The position numbers were made by a program, and so were the translations under genes. A stretch of 64,000 bases of DNA from contig NZ_AULT01000007.1 of the NCBI RefSeq assembly GCF_000422425.1, forward strand, positions 1 through 64,000, in the 5' to 3' direction. Source of the stretch: Oceanospirillum beijerinckii DSM 7166. GTDB lineage: Bacteria; Pseudomonadota; Gammaproteobacteria; Pseudomonadales; Halomonadaceae. Numbering within the stretch: the stretch's first letter is position 1; each line of letters starts with the position of its first letter. Under the pieces are notes generated by a model that worked only from the letters and a program-made list of their open reading frames with translations, had not been told where the DNA came from and ran no database searches. Below, one piece after another: positions 8,435-17,741 of this stretch.

Positions 8435-9710
8435 TCAATTTTTAATCCCTTCACTGGTGTTGTTGATCGGTTGCATTGCCTCAATCTGGCTGCCTGTTGC
8501 TCCATTGGTAGGTAGTATAATTGGTTTAGTCTGGTTGCTGGCGCAGGCGTTTATACCTCGTAAAAATCCGGAAGTCCTTGCGCTTAGAGAGCTGTTTGAA
8601 AAAGTGGCTAAGGGGCAGCTTGAGCAGCGTTTGCCCGAAACCATGAAAGATCCTGAACTAAATCAGTTACGTATTCAGATTAACTCTTCGCTGGATCAGA
8701 CAGAAACCGCATTTCGGGAAATTTTGGGTACGGTTCAAGCTTCCAGTCATGGGCAGTATTATAGAAAGCTGCAAGTGATTGGTCTTAACGGTACTTTTCG
8801 CAGTGTCCTGGAGAGAATTCAGGTAGTACTGGATGATGTCAGGGCGAGTCAGGAAATTGTGGACCGCGAGTCTCTGCTTTCTCGTATTTTTCTGCGTTCT
8901 GAGCGTGGTATGTCATCCGCTATGAGTACCACAAATGCCACTTTGGATAATGTTAATCGCCAGGCTGATGCGATTGCTGACTTTTCTGGCAGCTTCTCGG
9001 AAACAGCACAATCAATGGTGCAGGCATCTGCCAGTATGTCTGATGCTTTAATGGAAGCTGGTCAGTCAGCAGAGTCCAGTTTTTCAGCCTTAAACAATCT
9101 GACAGAAGCTGCGGGAGAGATTCAGAACAGAAGCTCTCAAATTGATGATTTAGCAGGACAAACAAACCTGTTGGCGCTAAATGCAGCTATCGAGGCTTCT
9201 CGTGCAGGTGAAGCTGGTCGTGGTTTTGCTGTGGTTGCCGACGAGGTGCGCAACCTAGCGGATCAGTCCCGAAATACAGCCCAGGAGATTTCGACTTCCA
9301 TTAAGACAATGATGGATACACTGACCTCAATGTCGACTCAGTTTAATACGCTACGCCAGTCTGTTGATGATGCTCGTGATACGTCTAGCGTATTTGGTGA
9401 GACATTAAGGGAGTCGGCTAGCTCCGCGCGTACCGTGAATGAGCAGGCGAATGAGATCAGCCAACTGAGCCATGTGATGGGTGACTCCATGAAGCTGTTG
9501 AGAAATGCGCAGATGGCACGGGAAGATGTAAACTCAATCCTTAATGGCAAGCCAATCGAAATCCGGAACCTGTCTGATATTGAACAGAAGGCTGTTGATC
9601 TGGCTGAGCAAGGGCGCTGGGCGAAAGATGGCAGTGACCGTGAAGCGCTGATTCAGATTTATGATCAGGTTTTCTCAGATATCGAGCGCCAGTTGGAAGG
9701 CCTGCGTTAA
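8409..9710 (+). CDS. Methyl-accepting chemotaxis protein, CetA-like partner of the PAS protein
   Basis: A 433-aa chemoreceptor. Two closely spaced hydrophobic segments (about 9-28 and 30-48) anchor it with almost no periplasmic domain, so it cannot sense external ligand directly, as in Aer. A HAMP-like linker follows, then the signalling coiled coil with the highly conserved tip [20 protein letters not shown], continuing [20 protein letters not shown]. The C-terminal 60 residues form an extra helical tail without a CheR-binding pentapeptide. The ATG at 8409 sits behind AAGGAGG, inside the end of the PAS gene. A GGGAGAG hairpin follows the gene. Confidence 0.88.
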   Translation: MKNWFSLSSQFLIPSLVLLIGCIASIWLPVAPLVGSIIGLVWLLAQAFIPRKNPEVLALRELFEKVAKGQLEQRLPETMKDPELNQLRIQINSSLDQTETAFREILGTVQASSHGQYYRKLQVIGLNGTFRSVLERIQVVLDDVRASQEIVDRESLLSRIFLRSERGMSSAMSTTNATLDNVNRQADAIADFSGSFSETAQSMVQASASMSDALMEAGQSAESSFSALNNLTEAAGEIQNRSSQIDDLAGQTNLLALNAAIEASRAGEAGRGFAVVADEVRNLADQSRNTAQEISTSIKTMMDTLTSMSTQFNTLRQSVDDARDTSSVFGETLRESASSARTVNEQANEISQLSHVMGDSMKLLRNAQMAREDVNSILNGKPIEIRNLSDIEQKAVDLAEQGRWAKDGSDREALIQIYDQVFSDIERQLEGLR

Positions 9711-9725
9711 TAGCAGCAGGCTCAA

Positions 9726-9759
9726 GGGAGAGCGGTGACTCTCCCTGCATGACTTTTTT
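9726..9759 (+). terminator. Probable terminator after the chemoreceptor
   Basis: GGGAGAG (9726-9732) pairs with CTCTCCC (9739-9745) across a 6-base loop. A T6 run occurs eight bases later, so the geometry is imperfect. Confidence 0.5.
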
Positions 9760-9835
9760 CCTGCAAATAAGCCATTGTAACCTGTTGATATTCCAGAGAA
9801 AGAGATGGTATTGCGAGTGCTTCATGAAGACGATT

Positions 9836-10249
9836 TTATAAAGGTTTAGTCAGATAGTAACGGGCTCCTGAAATAGGGTAAGGGGCCAGCACCATCTGAA
9901 CCTGATAACCTTGCTTCTCATAGAATGGCTTGGCTTGAAAATCATAAGTATCAAGAAATACGGAATGACACTCCTGCTGTTTGGCAAACTCTTCTGCCTC
10001 GGCCAGTAACTTTCGACCGAGCCCCTTGCCTTTGGCGTTCGGTTCAACCCATAGATATTTGACCAGTAGCCACTCACCCCATAGTTCTGCGTATAACCCA
10101 CCCTCTTTGTCGCCAGCATCGGTAAAAGCAAAACAGGTAAACTCCTGGCTTTTGATTGATTCCAAATATGGGGCATTATGCTGATTGACCCCTTCAATAA
10201 TTGCTTGAATGTCTTCAGGCGTAGGGGTTGAATCAACTTGGATAGCCAT
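9836..10249 (-). CDS. GNAT-family N-acetyltransferase
   Basis: A 137-aa protein with one GNAT fold. The acetyl-CoA-binding motif A is visible as VEPNAKGKGLGRKLLAEAEE, with the usual Arg/Gln-x-x-Gly-x-Gly written here as KGKGLG. It is followed by FLDTYDFQAKPFYEKQGY, the beta5-to-alpha4 segment with the conserved aromatic near the active site. GNATs transfer acetyl from acetyl-CoA to amines on small molecules or proteins; the acceptor cannot be told here. It stands alone, convergent with the chemoreceptor gene. Confidence 0.85.
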   Translation of the reverse strand: MAIQVDSTPTPEDIQAIIEGVNQHNAPYLESIKSQEFTCFAFTDAGDKEGGLYAELWGEWLLVKYLWVEPNAKGKGLGRKLLAEAEEFAKQQECHSVFLDTYDFQAKPFYEKQGYQVQMVLAPYPISGARYYLTKPL

Positions 10250-10494
10250 TCATGTCTCCAGTATCAGTGGTGCAATGAGTTGTCGCTATTAAACCCTGGG
10301 CTGAAATTAGTGACTATATCGCCAAATAGGTATTGTTGCGTGAAATAGGTGGTTTTTTGAACCTTCTTCTTTTAGTTCGCCCACACTGGCGGAAAGTTAC
10401 ATTTCTATCGTTCAGTGGCTCCTTTATAATATTCTGCTTTATTTTTTAAAAACGGGACGGTTTTACTCTGTCTCACTGATACAGAGGATCTCAT

Positions 10495-11991
10495 TTGCCT
10501 AATAATGGTCGCCGTTTTTTTATATTTCTGATTGCGTTGCTGGTGACCGGTTTTCTGTCCGTGAGCCTGCTGAGCTATTTTTCTGCACGACAGTCTTTGT
10601 CTGATCAAGTGGTGTCGGAAATTTTGCCACTTACCAGTGTGAGTGTGTACTCCAAAATTAAGCAGGATCTGTTGCACCCCATCTCTATTGCATCGCTTAT
10701 GGCTCATGACACTTTCGTTCGCGACTGGGTAATGGAGGGGGAGGTTGAGCCCGAGCGAATGACGCGCTATCTCAAAGAGATTCAGGGCAAATATCAAGCG
10801 ACCACTAGTTTTTTTGTTTCGGATTCCAGTCGTAAGTACTATCACTCATCGGGTGTATTAAGAGAGGTAGATCTGACTGATTCTAAAGACGCTTGGTATC
10901 AGCGTGTCAGCCAGATGTCTAAGGACTATGAGATCAATATTGATATTGAGTCCCGTGCACTGAATCAGCTAACCGTATTTATCAACTACCGCGTTTATGA
11001 TTATCAGGGTAATTATATCGGTGTGACTGGTGTGGGTCTGGGTGTGAATTCCATGCAGGAGATGATCGAGAGTTATCGCTCTTCTTTGAATCTGGATATC
11101 TTTTTTACCGATTATCAAGGCAATATTCTGCTTTATGGGCCTTCGTTTATGCCAGATGGAGAAAGCTATAATAACTTACGTGATATTCCCGGTCTGGAGC
11201 AGGTTTCGCAAACGTTGCTGACGGAGAGAAGTAGTGAATTGAGTTACTACAAGCAAGGAGCGAGAGTTCACCTGAATAGCCGTTTAATTGAGGAGTTCAA
11301 TTGGCATCTGTTTGTAGAGCGGCAGGATGATCCTTGGGATAAACGAATCTGGTGGCCTTTGCTGATCAATTTGGCAATTGGTTGTTTAGTGTCTCTGCTG
11401 ATTATTATCCTGGTTGTCATGGTTATTCATCGTTACCAGAAACAACTAAAAGATCTGGCGGAGACTGATAAGTTAACCGGTGTTCGTAATCGCCGTGGCT
11501 TTGAACAGATTTGGCAGTTATTGAGTCAAAGCTCCAAGAAAAGAGCTGAAAACGATGGGCTGGGTATTGTGTTGTTGGATATCGATCACTTCAAACGAGT
11601 GAATGATCAATACGGTCATCTGATTGGCGATAAAGTGATTGAGCAGACTGCTCGCTGTATCAAGCAGCAACTTAAGCCGGATAATGATTATATTGTCCGC
11701 TGGGGTGGCGAAGAGTTCCTGTTGTTGCTTGAAGGGGCAGATGCTGAATTTGTGCAGCAAAAAGCCGAGCAAATCCGTGAGGCTGTTGCAAATAATAAAG
11801 TGGAAACAGATAGCGGTTTGTTTTCAATCACTGTGAGTATCGGTTGCACTCTGTGGGATGGCAGAGAGGGTGCTGATCACGTGATTCATCGTGCCGATGA
11901 GGCTATGTATTTGGCTAAAACTGCGGGGCGTAATCAGGTGTGCTCAGATCTGCCGGGGACTCAGGAGTTTACTGCAGTTACAATAGATTGA
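10495..11991 (+). CDS. Membrane diguanylate cyclase with periplasmic Cache-type sensor
   Basis: A 498-aa enzyme predicted to make cyclic di-GMP from two GTP. TM1 lies at about 7-30, then a periplasmic region of roughly 250 residues with features of double-Cache sensors (DAWYQRV, YRVYDYQGNYIGVTGVGLGV), TM2 near 295-320, and a C-terminal GGDEF domain with DKLTGVRNRRGFE, LDIDHFKRVNDQYGH and the active-site RWGGEEF. The product-inhibition RxxD motif is absent: the four residues at that position are PDND. The TTG at 10495 has AGAGGA seven bases upstream and gives a proper start just before TM1. No neighbour indicates the ligand. Confidence 0.88.
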   Translation: MPNNGRRFFIFLIALLVTGFLSVSLLSYFSARQSLSDQVVSEILPLTSVSVYSKIKQDLLHPISIASLMAHDTFVRDWVMEGEVEPERMTRYLKEIQGKYQATTSFFVSDSSRKYYHSSGVLREVDLTDSKDAWYQRVSQMSKDYEINIDIESRALNQLTVFINYRVYDYQGNYIGVTGVGLGVNSMQEMIESYRSSLNLDIFFTDYQGNILLYGPSFMPDGESYNNLRDIPGLEQVSQTLLTERSSELSYYKQGARVHLNSRLIEEFNWHLFVERQDDPWDKRIWWPLLINLAIGCLVSLLIIILVVMVIHRYQKQLKDLAETDKLTGVRNRRGFEQIWQLLSQSSKKRAENDGLGIVLLDIDHFKRVNDQYGHLIGDKVIEQTARCIKQQLKPDNDYIVRWGGEEFLLLLEGADAEFVQQKAEQIREAVANNKVETDSGLFSITVSIGCTLWDGREGADHVIHRADEAMYLAKTAGRNQVCSDLPGTQEFTAVTID

Positions 11992-12095
11992 GTTATCTTA
12001 AGTTGCAGGTTGGTGTTTTTTTACTGACGGAAAACTTGCCGTAATAGGCTAAGCTGTGTCTGAATAAGCAAGTCAGTAGGTGTTTTGGAGTCGAG

Positions 12096-12647
12096 ATGTA
12101 TATTTTCGGTTACGGTAGTTTAATTAATCAGGCGTCTCGTCAGCGTACGGGGCAAACCGGTAAGGCTGTTGCCGCAGTGGCAACAGGATTTGATCGTAGC
12201 TGGGGTAAAATTGATGGCAGTTATCAGATGTCCCCGCTGGTAGTGCAGCCTGGCAATGGACGCTGTAATGGTGTGGTCGTTGAGATTCCTCAGAGTGAGC
12301 TGGTGGAATTTGATCGTCGCGAGCGCGGCTATCGCAGAATAGAGGTTGATCCGGCAAGTCTTGAACTGGCAGAGGCGATTGATGATGATAAGCCAGTTTG
12401 GATCTACATTAAAGAAAATGCAGATCACCCCTGTCAGGATAAACCTATTTTGCAAACCTACGTGGATACTGTTTTAGCGGGTTGTTTGTCTATCTCTACA
12501 GAGTTTGCTGAGCACTTTGTTGAGCAAACAGCGGGTTGGCATCACCCATTGGAAGATGATCGCCATCTGCCGAGATACGGTAATATGGCAAGAGTAATGC
12601 CGGGGCATCGCGATTATATTGACCAGTTACTGAGCCGAGTCCGTTAA
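12096..12647 (+). CDS. Gamma-glutamylcyclotransferase-like protein
   Basis: A 183-aa protein whose N-terminus MYIFGYGSLINQASRQRTG is the substrate-binding Tyr-Gly-Ser-Leu loop of the gamma-glutamylcyclotransferase/AIG2/ChaC fold. A conserved acidic-Arg segment follows (EFDRRERGYRRIEV), containing the Glu expected to act as general acid/base. Members cleave gamma-glutamyl amides with release of 5-oxoproline. The sequence is too short and too different to be called ChaC proper. The gene stands alone and ends in a clear terminator. Confidence 0.78.
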   Translation: MYIFGYGSLINQASRQRTGQTGKAVAAVATGFDRSWGKIDGSYQMSPLVVQPGNGRCNGVVVEIPQSELVEFDRRERGYRRIEVDPASLELAEAIDDDKPVWIYIKENADHPCQDKPILQTYVDTVLAGCLSISTEFAEHFVEQTAGWHHPLEDDRHLPRYGNMARVMPGHRDYIDQLLSRVR

Positions 12648-12677
12648 GGCGAAAAGCACTCGCAGCTTATCTTTCTG

Positions 12678-12702
12678 AAACCCTCCTTGTGAGGGTTTTT
12701 TG
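12678..12702 (+). terminator. Rho-independent terminator
   Basis: AACCCTC (12679-12685), loop CTTGT, GAGGGTT (12691-12697) and a run of T. It ends the cyclotransferase-like gene. The rest of the gap up to 12975 is AT-rich and should carry the promoter of the transporter operon. Confidence 0.8.
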
Positions 12703-12975
12703 TTATCTGGGTAAATGAAATGCCGTATTCGGGTAATTTAATTAGGATAAAAAAGGTTATATCTCTATACATTATGAGCTAACATGTCGATGAAAATATT
12801 GAGCTATTACTACTTTTGGCTAATCAAGTCTTGTTTGTAAAGCTATATCTACTCTGATTTTGTGTGGCTGCATGAGGCTTCTCATTGTGGTCGGTTGGTT
12901 TTGATTCGGTTGTCTAACTAATTTGTGGTAAGTCGTTACTCAATACGATCAATATAATAAGAACAGGAAGTAATA

Positions 12976-13971
12976 ATGAGAAAAACACTGGTTTCCTTGG
13001 GCCTGTCTACGACACTAGGCTTGACTGCAACCTCTGCTCTGGCTGAGTGTGGAGAAGTCACTATTTCGGATATGAACTGGACCTCGGCGTCCTTCCTGGC
13101 CAATCTCGATAAATTCATCCTCGAAGAAGGCTTTGGTTGTAGTGCTTCCCTTATCCCTGGCGACACTGTGCCAACCAGCACCTCAATGATTGAGAAAGGG
13201 GAGCCGGATATTGCCCCTGAAATGTGGACGAACTCGGTTAAAGAGTCCATCGATAACGCAGTTAAAGGCGGTGATCTGCACTATGCTGGTCAGTCGCTGT
13301 CGGACGGAGGGGAGGAAGGCTTCTGGGTGCCTAAGTATTTGGTAGACCAATATCCAGAGCTGGCGACCATCGAAGGTGTGAAGAAGCACGCTAAACTGTT
13401 TGAGCACCCTGAAGACCCTGAAAAATCAATGTTTATGGGTTGTCCGGCAGGTTGGGCTTGTCAGATCTCATCCGCTAACCTTTATCAGGCGCTTGGTCTG
13501 AAAGACGCTGGTTTTACACTGGTTGATCCGGGTTCCAGCGCGGGTCTGACCGGTTCCATTGCGAAGTCTTATGAGCGTAAAGAAGGTTGGTTTGGTTACT
13601 ATTGGGCGCCGACTGCGGTAATGGGCCGTTACCCTATGGTGAAAGTAGACTTTGGCTCCGGTGTTCAGCTGGATCATTTTATGTCTTGTATCACTCAGAA
13701 AGAGTGTACTGATCCAAAGCCTTCTATGTTCCCACCGTCACCGGTTTGGACGGTCACCACCACATCTTTCAAACAGAAAGCTCCTGAAGCCTTTGCTTAT
13801 CTGAACTCCCGCTCTATGAGTAATGCTCAAATGAATGAACTGTTGGCCTGGATGGAAGAAAATCAGGCAGACGGTGAGTATGCTGCCTACCATTTCCTGA
13901 CTGAATACGAGTCAATCTGGAGTGACTGGGTACCGGCTGATGTGGCTAAGAAGATTAAAAAAGCCCTCTAA
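12976..13971 (+). CDS. Substrate-binding protein of a glycine-betaine/proline-type ABC transporter
   Basis: A 331-aa periplasmic binding protein with signal peptide cleaved after ATSALA. The sequence has the ProX/OpuAC pattern: VTISDMNWTSASFLANLDKF near the start, PDIAPEMWTN, and many Trp and Tyr residues (GWFGYYWAPTAVMGRYPMV) that could form the aromatic box for a quaternary ammonium ligand. Four cysteines in the mature protein may form disulfides. It is the first gene of an SBP-permease-ATPase set, and a terminator right behind it would make it the most abundant product. Glycine betaine, choline, carnitine or DMSP are all possible ligands; I cannot choose between them. Confidence 0.85.
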   Translation: MRKTLVSLGLSTTLGLTATSALAECGEVTISDMNWTSASFLANLDKFILEEGFGCSASLIPGDTVPTSTSMIEKGEPDIAPEMWTNSVKESIDNAVKGGDLHYAGQSLSDGGEEGFWVPKYLVDQYPELATIEGVKKHAKLFEHPEDPEKSMFMGCPAGWACQISSANLYQALGLKDAGFTLVDPGSSAGLTGSIAKSYERKEGWFGYYWAPTAVMGRYPMVKVDFGSGVQLDHFMSCITQKECTDPKPSMFPPSPVWTVTTTSFKQKAPEAFAYLNSRSMSNAQMNELLAWMEENQADGEYAAYHFLTEYESIWSDWVPADVAKKIKKAL

Positions 13972-13992
13972 TTTCGGTGCGTAGTATTTTGC

Positions 13993-14019
13993 AGGGTAGC
14001 TCAACAGGCTACCCTTTTT
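13993..14019 (+). terminator. Intercistronic terminator between binding-protein and permease genes
   Basis: AGGGTAGC (13993-14000), loop TCAACAG, GCTACCCT (14008-14015), then T-run to 14019. It sits 22 bases after the binding-protein stop and 24 before the permease ATG, where it would let only part of transcription pass. Confidence 0.75.
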
Positions 14020-14042
14020 GTTTGATGATTTAGGTGGTATTT

Positions 14043-14930
14043 ATGTCCTGGCTGACAGAATTTCCCGAATTGAGTCGCGGAGATTTGATGGCTCTGCGCA
14101 AAACGTTAGATGGTGCTTACCGTGAGTTTTCCCGTGAATATGGTGAGACTATCGAATCCCTCTTTGACCCTTTGCTGACTTTCCTGATCTGGTTTGAAAA
14201 GCTGTTAATTGCCACTCCCTGGTGGTTGATGATCGGTATATTGTTAGTTATCACTCATCTGGCAGCTCGTTCAATCAAGCTCACCATCGGTGTCGGGGTG
14301 AGCCTGTTTTTGGTGGGCTATCTGGGTATGTGGGAAGATACTATGAGTACGCTCAGTATCATTACTGTATGTACCTTGCTCTCCATTGTTCTGGGTATCC
14401 CTATCGGTATCGCTATGGCGCGTTCTGATCGTGTACAGGCGGTGGTGACGCCGATACTGGATATTATGCAGACGATGCCTGCTTTCGTGTACCTGATCCC
14501 TGTGGTGATGCTACTGGGAATCGGCAAGATTCCAGGCCTGATTGCGGTGGTGATCTATGCTATCCCTCCGGTGATACGTCTAACCAACCTGGGTATCAGG
14601 CTGGTTGATAAAGAGGTGCTTGAAGCGGCGGATGCCTATGGCGCATCTCCATGGCAACGTCTGCTCAATGTTGAGCTACCTCTGGCAATGCCTAATATTA
14701 TGGCGGGTATCAACCAGACCATTATGATGGCGCTGGCGATGGTGGTTATTGCTTCAATGATTGGTGTGGCGGGACTAGGGCAGCCGGTGCTGAAATCCAT
14801 TACCAACCAGTACTTTACTCTGGGCTTGCTCAATGGTGGTGCCATCGTGGTTCTGGCTATTATTTTTGATCGGGTGTCTCAGGCTTATGCCAAGCGTGCC
14901 CAGCGTCATATGGGAGATCAGCACTCATGA
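14043..14930 (+). CDS. ABC transporter permease, ProW type
   Basis: A 295-aa inner-membrane permease with about six or seven hydrophobic segments. The binding-protein-dependent transport signature lies near EAADAYGASPWQRLLNVELPL, the EAA loop that docks onto the ATPase. The first 60 residues are a polar, amphipathic extension as in ProW. The ATG at 14043 follows TAGGTGG at good spacing; the in-frame GTG at 14034 overlaps that ribosome-binding site and is rejected. The stop overlaps the ATPase start by four bases (ATGA), so the two are coupled. Confidence 0.87.
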   Translation: MSWLTEFPELSRGDLMALRKTLDGAYREFSREYGETIESLFDPLLTFLIWFEKLLIATPWWLMIGILLVITHLAARSIKLTIGVGVSLFLVGYLGMWEDTMSTLSIITVCTLLSIVLGIPIGIAMARSDRVQAVVTPILDIMQTMPAFVYLIPVVMLLGIGKIPGLIAVVIYAIPPVIRLTNLGIRLVDKEVLEAADAYGASPWQRLLNVELPLAMPNIMAGINQTIMMALAMVVIASMIGVAGLGQPVLKSITNQYFTLGLLNGGAIVVLAIIFDRVSQAYAKRAQRHMGDQHS

Positions 14931-16117
14931 GTCAGCCATTAATTAAAATTGCAGGTCTTTATAAGCTGTTTGGTAATAAGCCTAAGCGGCATATGGAATT
15001 GGTGCATAGCGGCAAAACCAAGGATGAGATCCTGACGGAAACAGGTCATACCCTGGGTTTAAGAGAGATCAATCTCGACATCCAGCGCGGAGAAATCTTC
15101 GTCATTATGGGGCTGTCCGGCTCCGGCAAATCGACACTGATTCGTCACTTTAATCGCTTGATCGATCCTACCGAGGGACGCGTTGAGGTTGAAGGTGAGG
15201 ATATTATGACCTACGACGAGAAAACCCTCAGAGAATTCCGTCGTAAGAAGATGTCTATGGTATTCCAGCGTTTTGGTCTTTTGCCTCATTACAGTGTATT
15301 GGATAACGTCGCCTATGGCTTAAAAAATCAGGGGGTAGCAAAAGCGGAGCGTGATAAGCATGCTAAACGCTGGTTAGAGGATGTTGGTCTAGCGGGCTAT
15401 GAACAGCAGTATCCGGCGCAACTCTCCGGTGGTCAGCAGCAGCGCGTGGGTTTGGCCCGTGCTTTGTGTACCGATGCTGAGATTCTGCTGATGGATGAAG
15501 CGTTTTCTGCTCTTGATCCGCTGATTCGTAGCGAAATGCAGGACCAGCTGGTTCAGCTGCAAAGTAAGCTGCATAAAACCATTGTTTTTATTACCCACGA
15601 CCTGGATGAAGCGCTGCGCATTGGTGATCGTATTGCCATTTTACGTGATGGTGAACTGATTCAGGTAGGAAAACCAGCTGAGATTCTATTGGAACCGGCA
15701 GATGATTACGTTGAGAAGTTTGTGCGTGATGTCAATCGTGCCCGGGCTCTGACGGTTGAAACAGTGATGCAGCCTGCATTATGCCGTATCTCATCAGATA
15801 ATATCGATGAAGCGGTGAAGCAGATGCGTGAGCAGAAGTCTGATTACGGTTTCTATGTGGCTGATGATGGCTTTAAAGGTGCATTTACTCTTGGTCAGCT
15901 GACAGATCTGGCAGAAGAGAAAGGGGTTCAGTCGCTTGATGATGCCGCTTCTGAAGGTGCGCCGGTGATCTCGCCGGATAGCCCCCTGGAAGATATTATT
16001 CCACAGACATTGAATCATGAATGTCCACTCCCCGTAGTGAATGAATCTGGTGAATTAACGGGCCAGCTGAGCCGGGAAAGCCTAATGCAGGTATTGACAG
16101 GATCACCAGGAAGATGA
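14927..16117 (+). CDS. ABC transporter ATP-binding protein, ProV type with CBS domains
   Basis: A 396-aa ATPase. It carries the ProV-type N-terminal extension before the nucleotide-binding domain, then Walker A GLSGSGKST (near 63-71), Q-loop VFQRFGLLPH, signature LSGGQQQR, Walker B ILLMDEAFSALD and the switch His in FITHDLDEA. From about residue 275 to the end there are two CBS-like repeats (VMQPALCRISSDNIDEAVKQ; then a second one starting near ASEGAPVIS), the module that senses ionic strength in osmoregulated OpuA/ProV. Osmoprotectant uptake is therefore the best functional guess. Confidence 0.88.
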   Translation: MSQPLIKIAGLYKLFGNKPKRHMELVHSGKTKDEILTETGHTLGLREINLDIQRGEIFVIMGLSGSGKSTLIRHFNRLIDPTEGRVEVEGEDIMTYDEKTLREFRRKKMSMVFQRFGLLPHYSVLDNVAYGLKNQGVAKAERDKHAKRWLEDVGLAGYEQQYPAQLSGGQQQRVGLARALCTDAEILLMDEAFSALDPLIRSEMQDQLVQLQSKLHKTIVFITHDLDEALRIGDRIAILRDGELIQVGKPAEILLEPADDYVEKFVRDVNRARALTVETVMQPALCRISSDNIDEAVKQMREQKSDYGFYVADDGFKGAFTLGQLTDLAEEKGVQSLDDAASEGAPVISPDSPLEDIIPQTLNHECPLPVVNESGELTGQLSRESLMQVLTGSPGR

Positions 16118-16192
16118 GATGGAAGGCGATTACAGACGCTTGAGCTAAGAGCTAACTGGCCTGATGTGCATCGTTGGTTATCGTTCCCCTGG

Positions 16193-16217
16193 GCCCGATA
16201 CTCTATCGGGCTTTTTT
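16193..16217 (+). terminator. Rho-independent terminator after the transporter operon
   Basis: GCCCGATA (16193-16200), loop CTC, TATCGGGC (16204-16211), T6. Confidence 0.85.
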
Positions 16218-16250
16218 ATGCTCTTGTTAAAATAAAGGATCAATGGCTTG

Positions 16251-16913
16251 TTATAGCTTCAGCAAGCTTTTTAACTCTGTGCCCTGTTGAATAATATAAT
16301 CCGCTTGCCATAGGTTAATATCATCACCCTCTTCAATATAGCCATAAGCTGCGGCTATGGTTTTCATCCCTGCAGCTCTACCGGCCTGAATATCGCGAAT
16401 ATGATCGCCAACATAAACAGCCTGAAGCGCATCAACTGACACCTGTTCGCAGGCGTGCAGCAGAGGGCGAGGATCAGGCTTGGAAATATTCAGATCATCG
16501 GGACAAACGACCACATCTACATGGCGGTCAATCTCCATGGCATTCAGTAATAGATCGGTATAGAGGCGGGGCTTGTTGGTGACGATACCCCAAGGAATAC
16601 CCGCTTGTTTTAGTTCTACGGTAAATTGCTCTAATCCATCAAACCAGCGGCTATGGTGGGCAATATTGTTTTCGTAGTGCACTAACAGGCGCTGTCGCAA
16701 TTGCTGTGCTCGTTCGTCCTGTAGCTGGCCAAAACCCAAGCGGATCATGGCATTGGCGCCGTTTGAGACCTGCTTACGAATGACGCCGTGAGGCAAAGTC
16801 TCCAGACCTTCTTCCGCTAAGAGAATATTTAAACATGCCGATAAATCATCGGCGGTATCAATCAGGGTGCCATCCAGATCAAACAGTACAGCGGAAGGGG
16901 ATGAAGATGACAT
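16251..16913 (-). CDS. mupP: HAD phosphatase, probable MurNAc-6-phosphate phosphatase MupP
   Basis: A 220-aa HAD-superfamily hydrolase of the Gph type: motif I FDLDGTLIDT (nucleophile and acid/base Asp), motif II in IVTNKP, Lys in SKPDPRPLL, and motif III VGDHIRDIQAGRAAG. By sequence alone it would be called phosphoglycolate phosphatase. Its position next to ubiG, with the MTA deaminase and mtnA beyond, matches the Pseudomonas locus where this gene is mupP, which dephosphorylates N-acetylmuramate-6-P in the peptidoglycan-recycling route that bypasses de novo UDP-MurNAc synthesis (fosfomycin tolerance). That identity is inferred from synteny. Confidence 0.75.
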   Translation of the reverse strand: MSSSSPSAVLFDLDGTLIDTADDLSACLNILLAEEGLETLPHGVIRKQVSNGANAMIRLGFGQLQDERAQQLRQRLLVHYENNIAHHSRWFDGLEQFTVELKQAGIPWGIVTNKPRLYTDLLLNAMEIDRHVDVVVCPDDLNISKPDPRPLLHACEQVSVDALQAVYVGDHIRDIQAGRAAGMKTIAAAYGYIEEGDDINLWQADYIIQQGTELKSLLKL

Positions 16914-16942
16914 AGCGATGGGCTCTTGGGTTGGTTAAACAA

Positions 16943-16974
16943 AGCGCCTCGGCAATAAGATGAGTTGAGGCGCT
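16943..16974 (-). terminator. Stem-loop between ubiG and mupP
   Basis: AGCGCCTC (16943-16950) pairs with GAGGCGCT (16967-16974) over a 16-base loop. On the minus strand it is followed by TTTGTTT, and on the plus strand by TATTTTT. It could reduce read-through from ubiG into mupP. Confidence 0.55.
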
Positions 16975-17018
16975 ATTTTTATACTGCTGCAGCTCTATTA
17001 AAGATTGAGCGCGAGGCC

Positions 17019-17741
17019 TCAGGCTTCCGGTTTACGACATTGCAGTAAGTAGTTTACCTGAACATCATTTTTGTCCAGTTTGTACTGTTTGGTCAACGGA
17101 TTGTAGGTCATGCCAGTAATATCACCCAATTCCAGGCCTGCTGCGCGACACCAGCTGCCCAGCTCAGATGGGCGGATAAATTTGCTGAAATCGTGAGTGC
17201 CTTTTGGCAGCATGTTTAGTACATATTCCGCACCAATAATGGCAAACAGATAGGCTTTAGGGTTGCGGTTGATAGTAGAGAAAAACACCTGGCCGCCTGG
17301 TTTAACCAGTCTGGCGCAGGCTTCAATGACATTGGCAGGCTCAGGTACGTGTTCCAGCATCTCCAGACAGGTTACTACGTCGTACTGTTCCGGCTCCTGC
17401 TCAGCCAGCTCTTCTGCTGTCATGCGACGGTAGTTGATCTCCAGGCCGCTTTCCAGCTGGTGTAGTTTGGCTACGGACAGTGGTGCTTCGCCCATATCAA
17501 TACCAGACACATCAGCACCACGCAGAGCCATGCTTTCACTTAGGATGCCACCACCACAGCCTACATCCAGCACTTTTTTTTCTGCCAGATTGGCGCGTTC
17601 ATCAATAAAATTCAGACGCAGTGGATTGATATCATGCAGGGGTTTGAATTCACTTTCACGATCCCACCAGCGAGTAGCCAGGGCTTCAAACTTGGCCACT
17701 TCAGAAAAGTCAACGTTACGGGTGGTTTGGGTGTCAGTCAT
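17019..17741 (-). CDS. ubiG: Ubiquinone biosynthesis O-methyltransferase UbiG
   Basis: A 240-aa SAM-dependent methyltransferase that carries out both O-methylations in ubiquinone synthesis. The SAM-binding motif is [20 protein letters not shown]; the family's N-terminal [19 protein letters not shown] and the later [13 protein letters not shown] and [19 protein letters not shown] are characteristic. The ATG at 17741 has AGGAG six bases upstream; the longer frame from 17807 has no such support. The start overlaps the end of the MTA deaminase gene by eight bases, so the two are co-transcribed. Confidence 0.93.
   Translation of the reverse strand: MTDTQTTRNVDFSEVAKFEALATRWWDRESEFKPLHDINPLRLNFIDERANLAEKKVLDVGCGGGILSESMALRGADVSGIDMGEAPLSVAKLHQLESGLEINYRRMTAEELAEQEPEQYDVVTCLEMLEHVPEPANVIEACARLVKPGGQVFFSTINRNPKAYLFAIIGAEYVLNMLPKGTHDFSKFIRPSELGSWCRAAGLELGDITGMTYNPLTKQYKLDKNDVQVNYLLQCRKPEA

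Noticed and set aside
10405-10845. 146-aa open frame on the minus strand
   Set aside because: It lies opposite the start of the Cache-GGDEF gene, is basic and motif-free, and has no ribosome-binding site; it is an antisense shadow.
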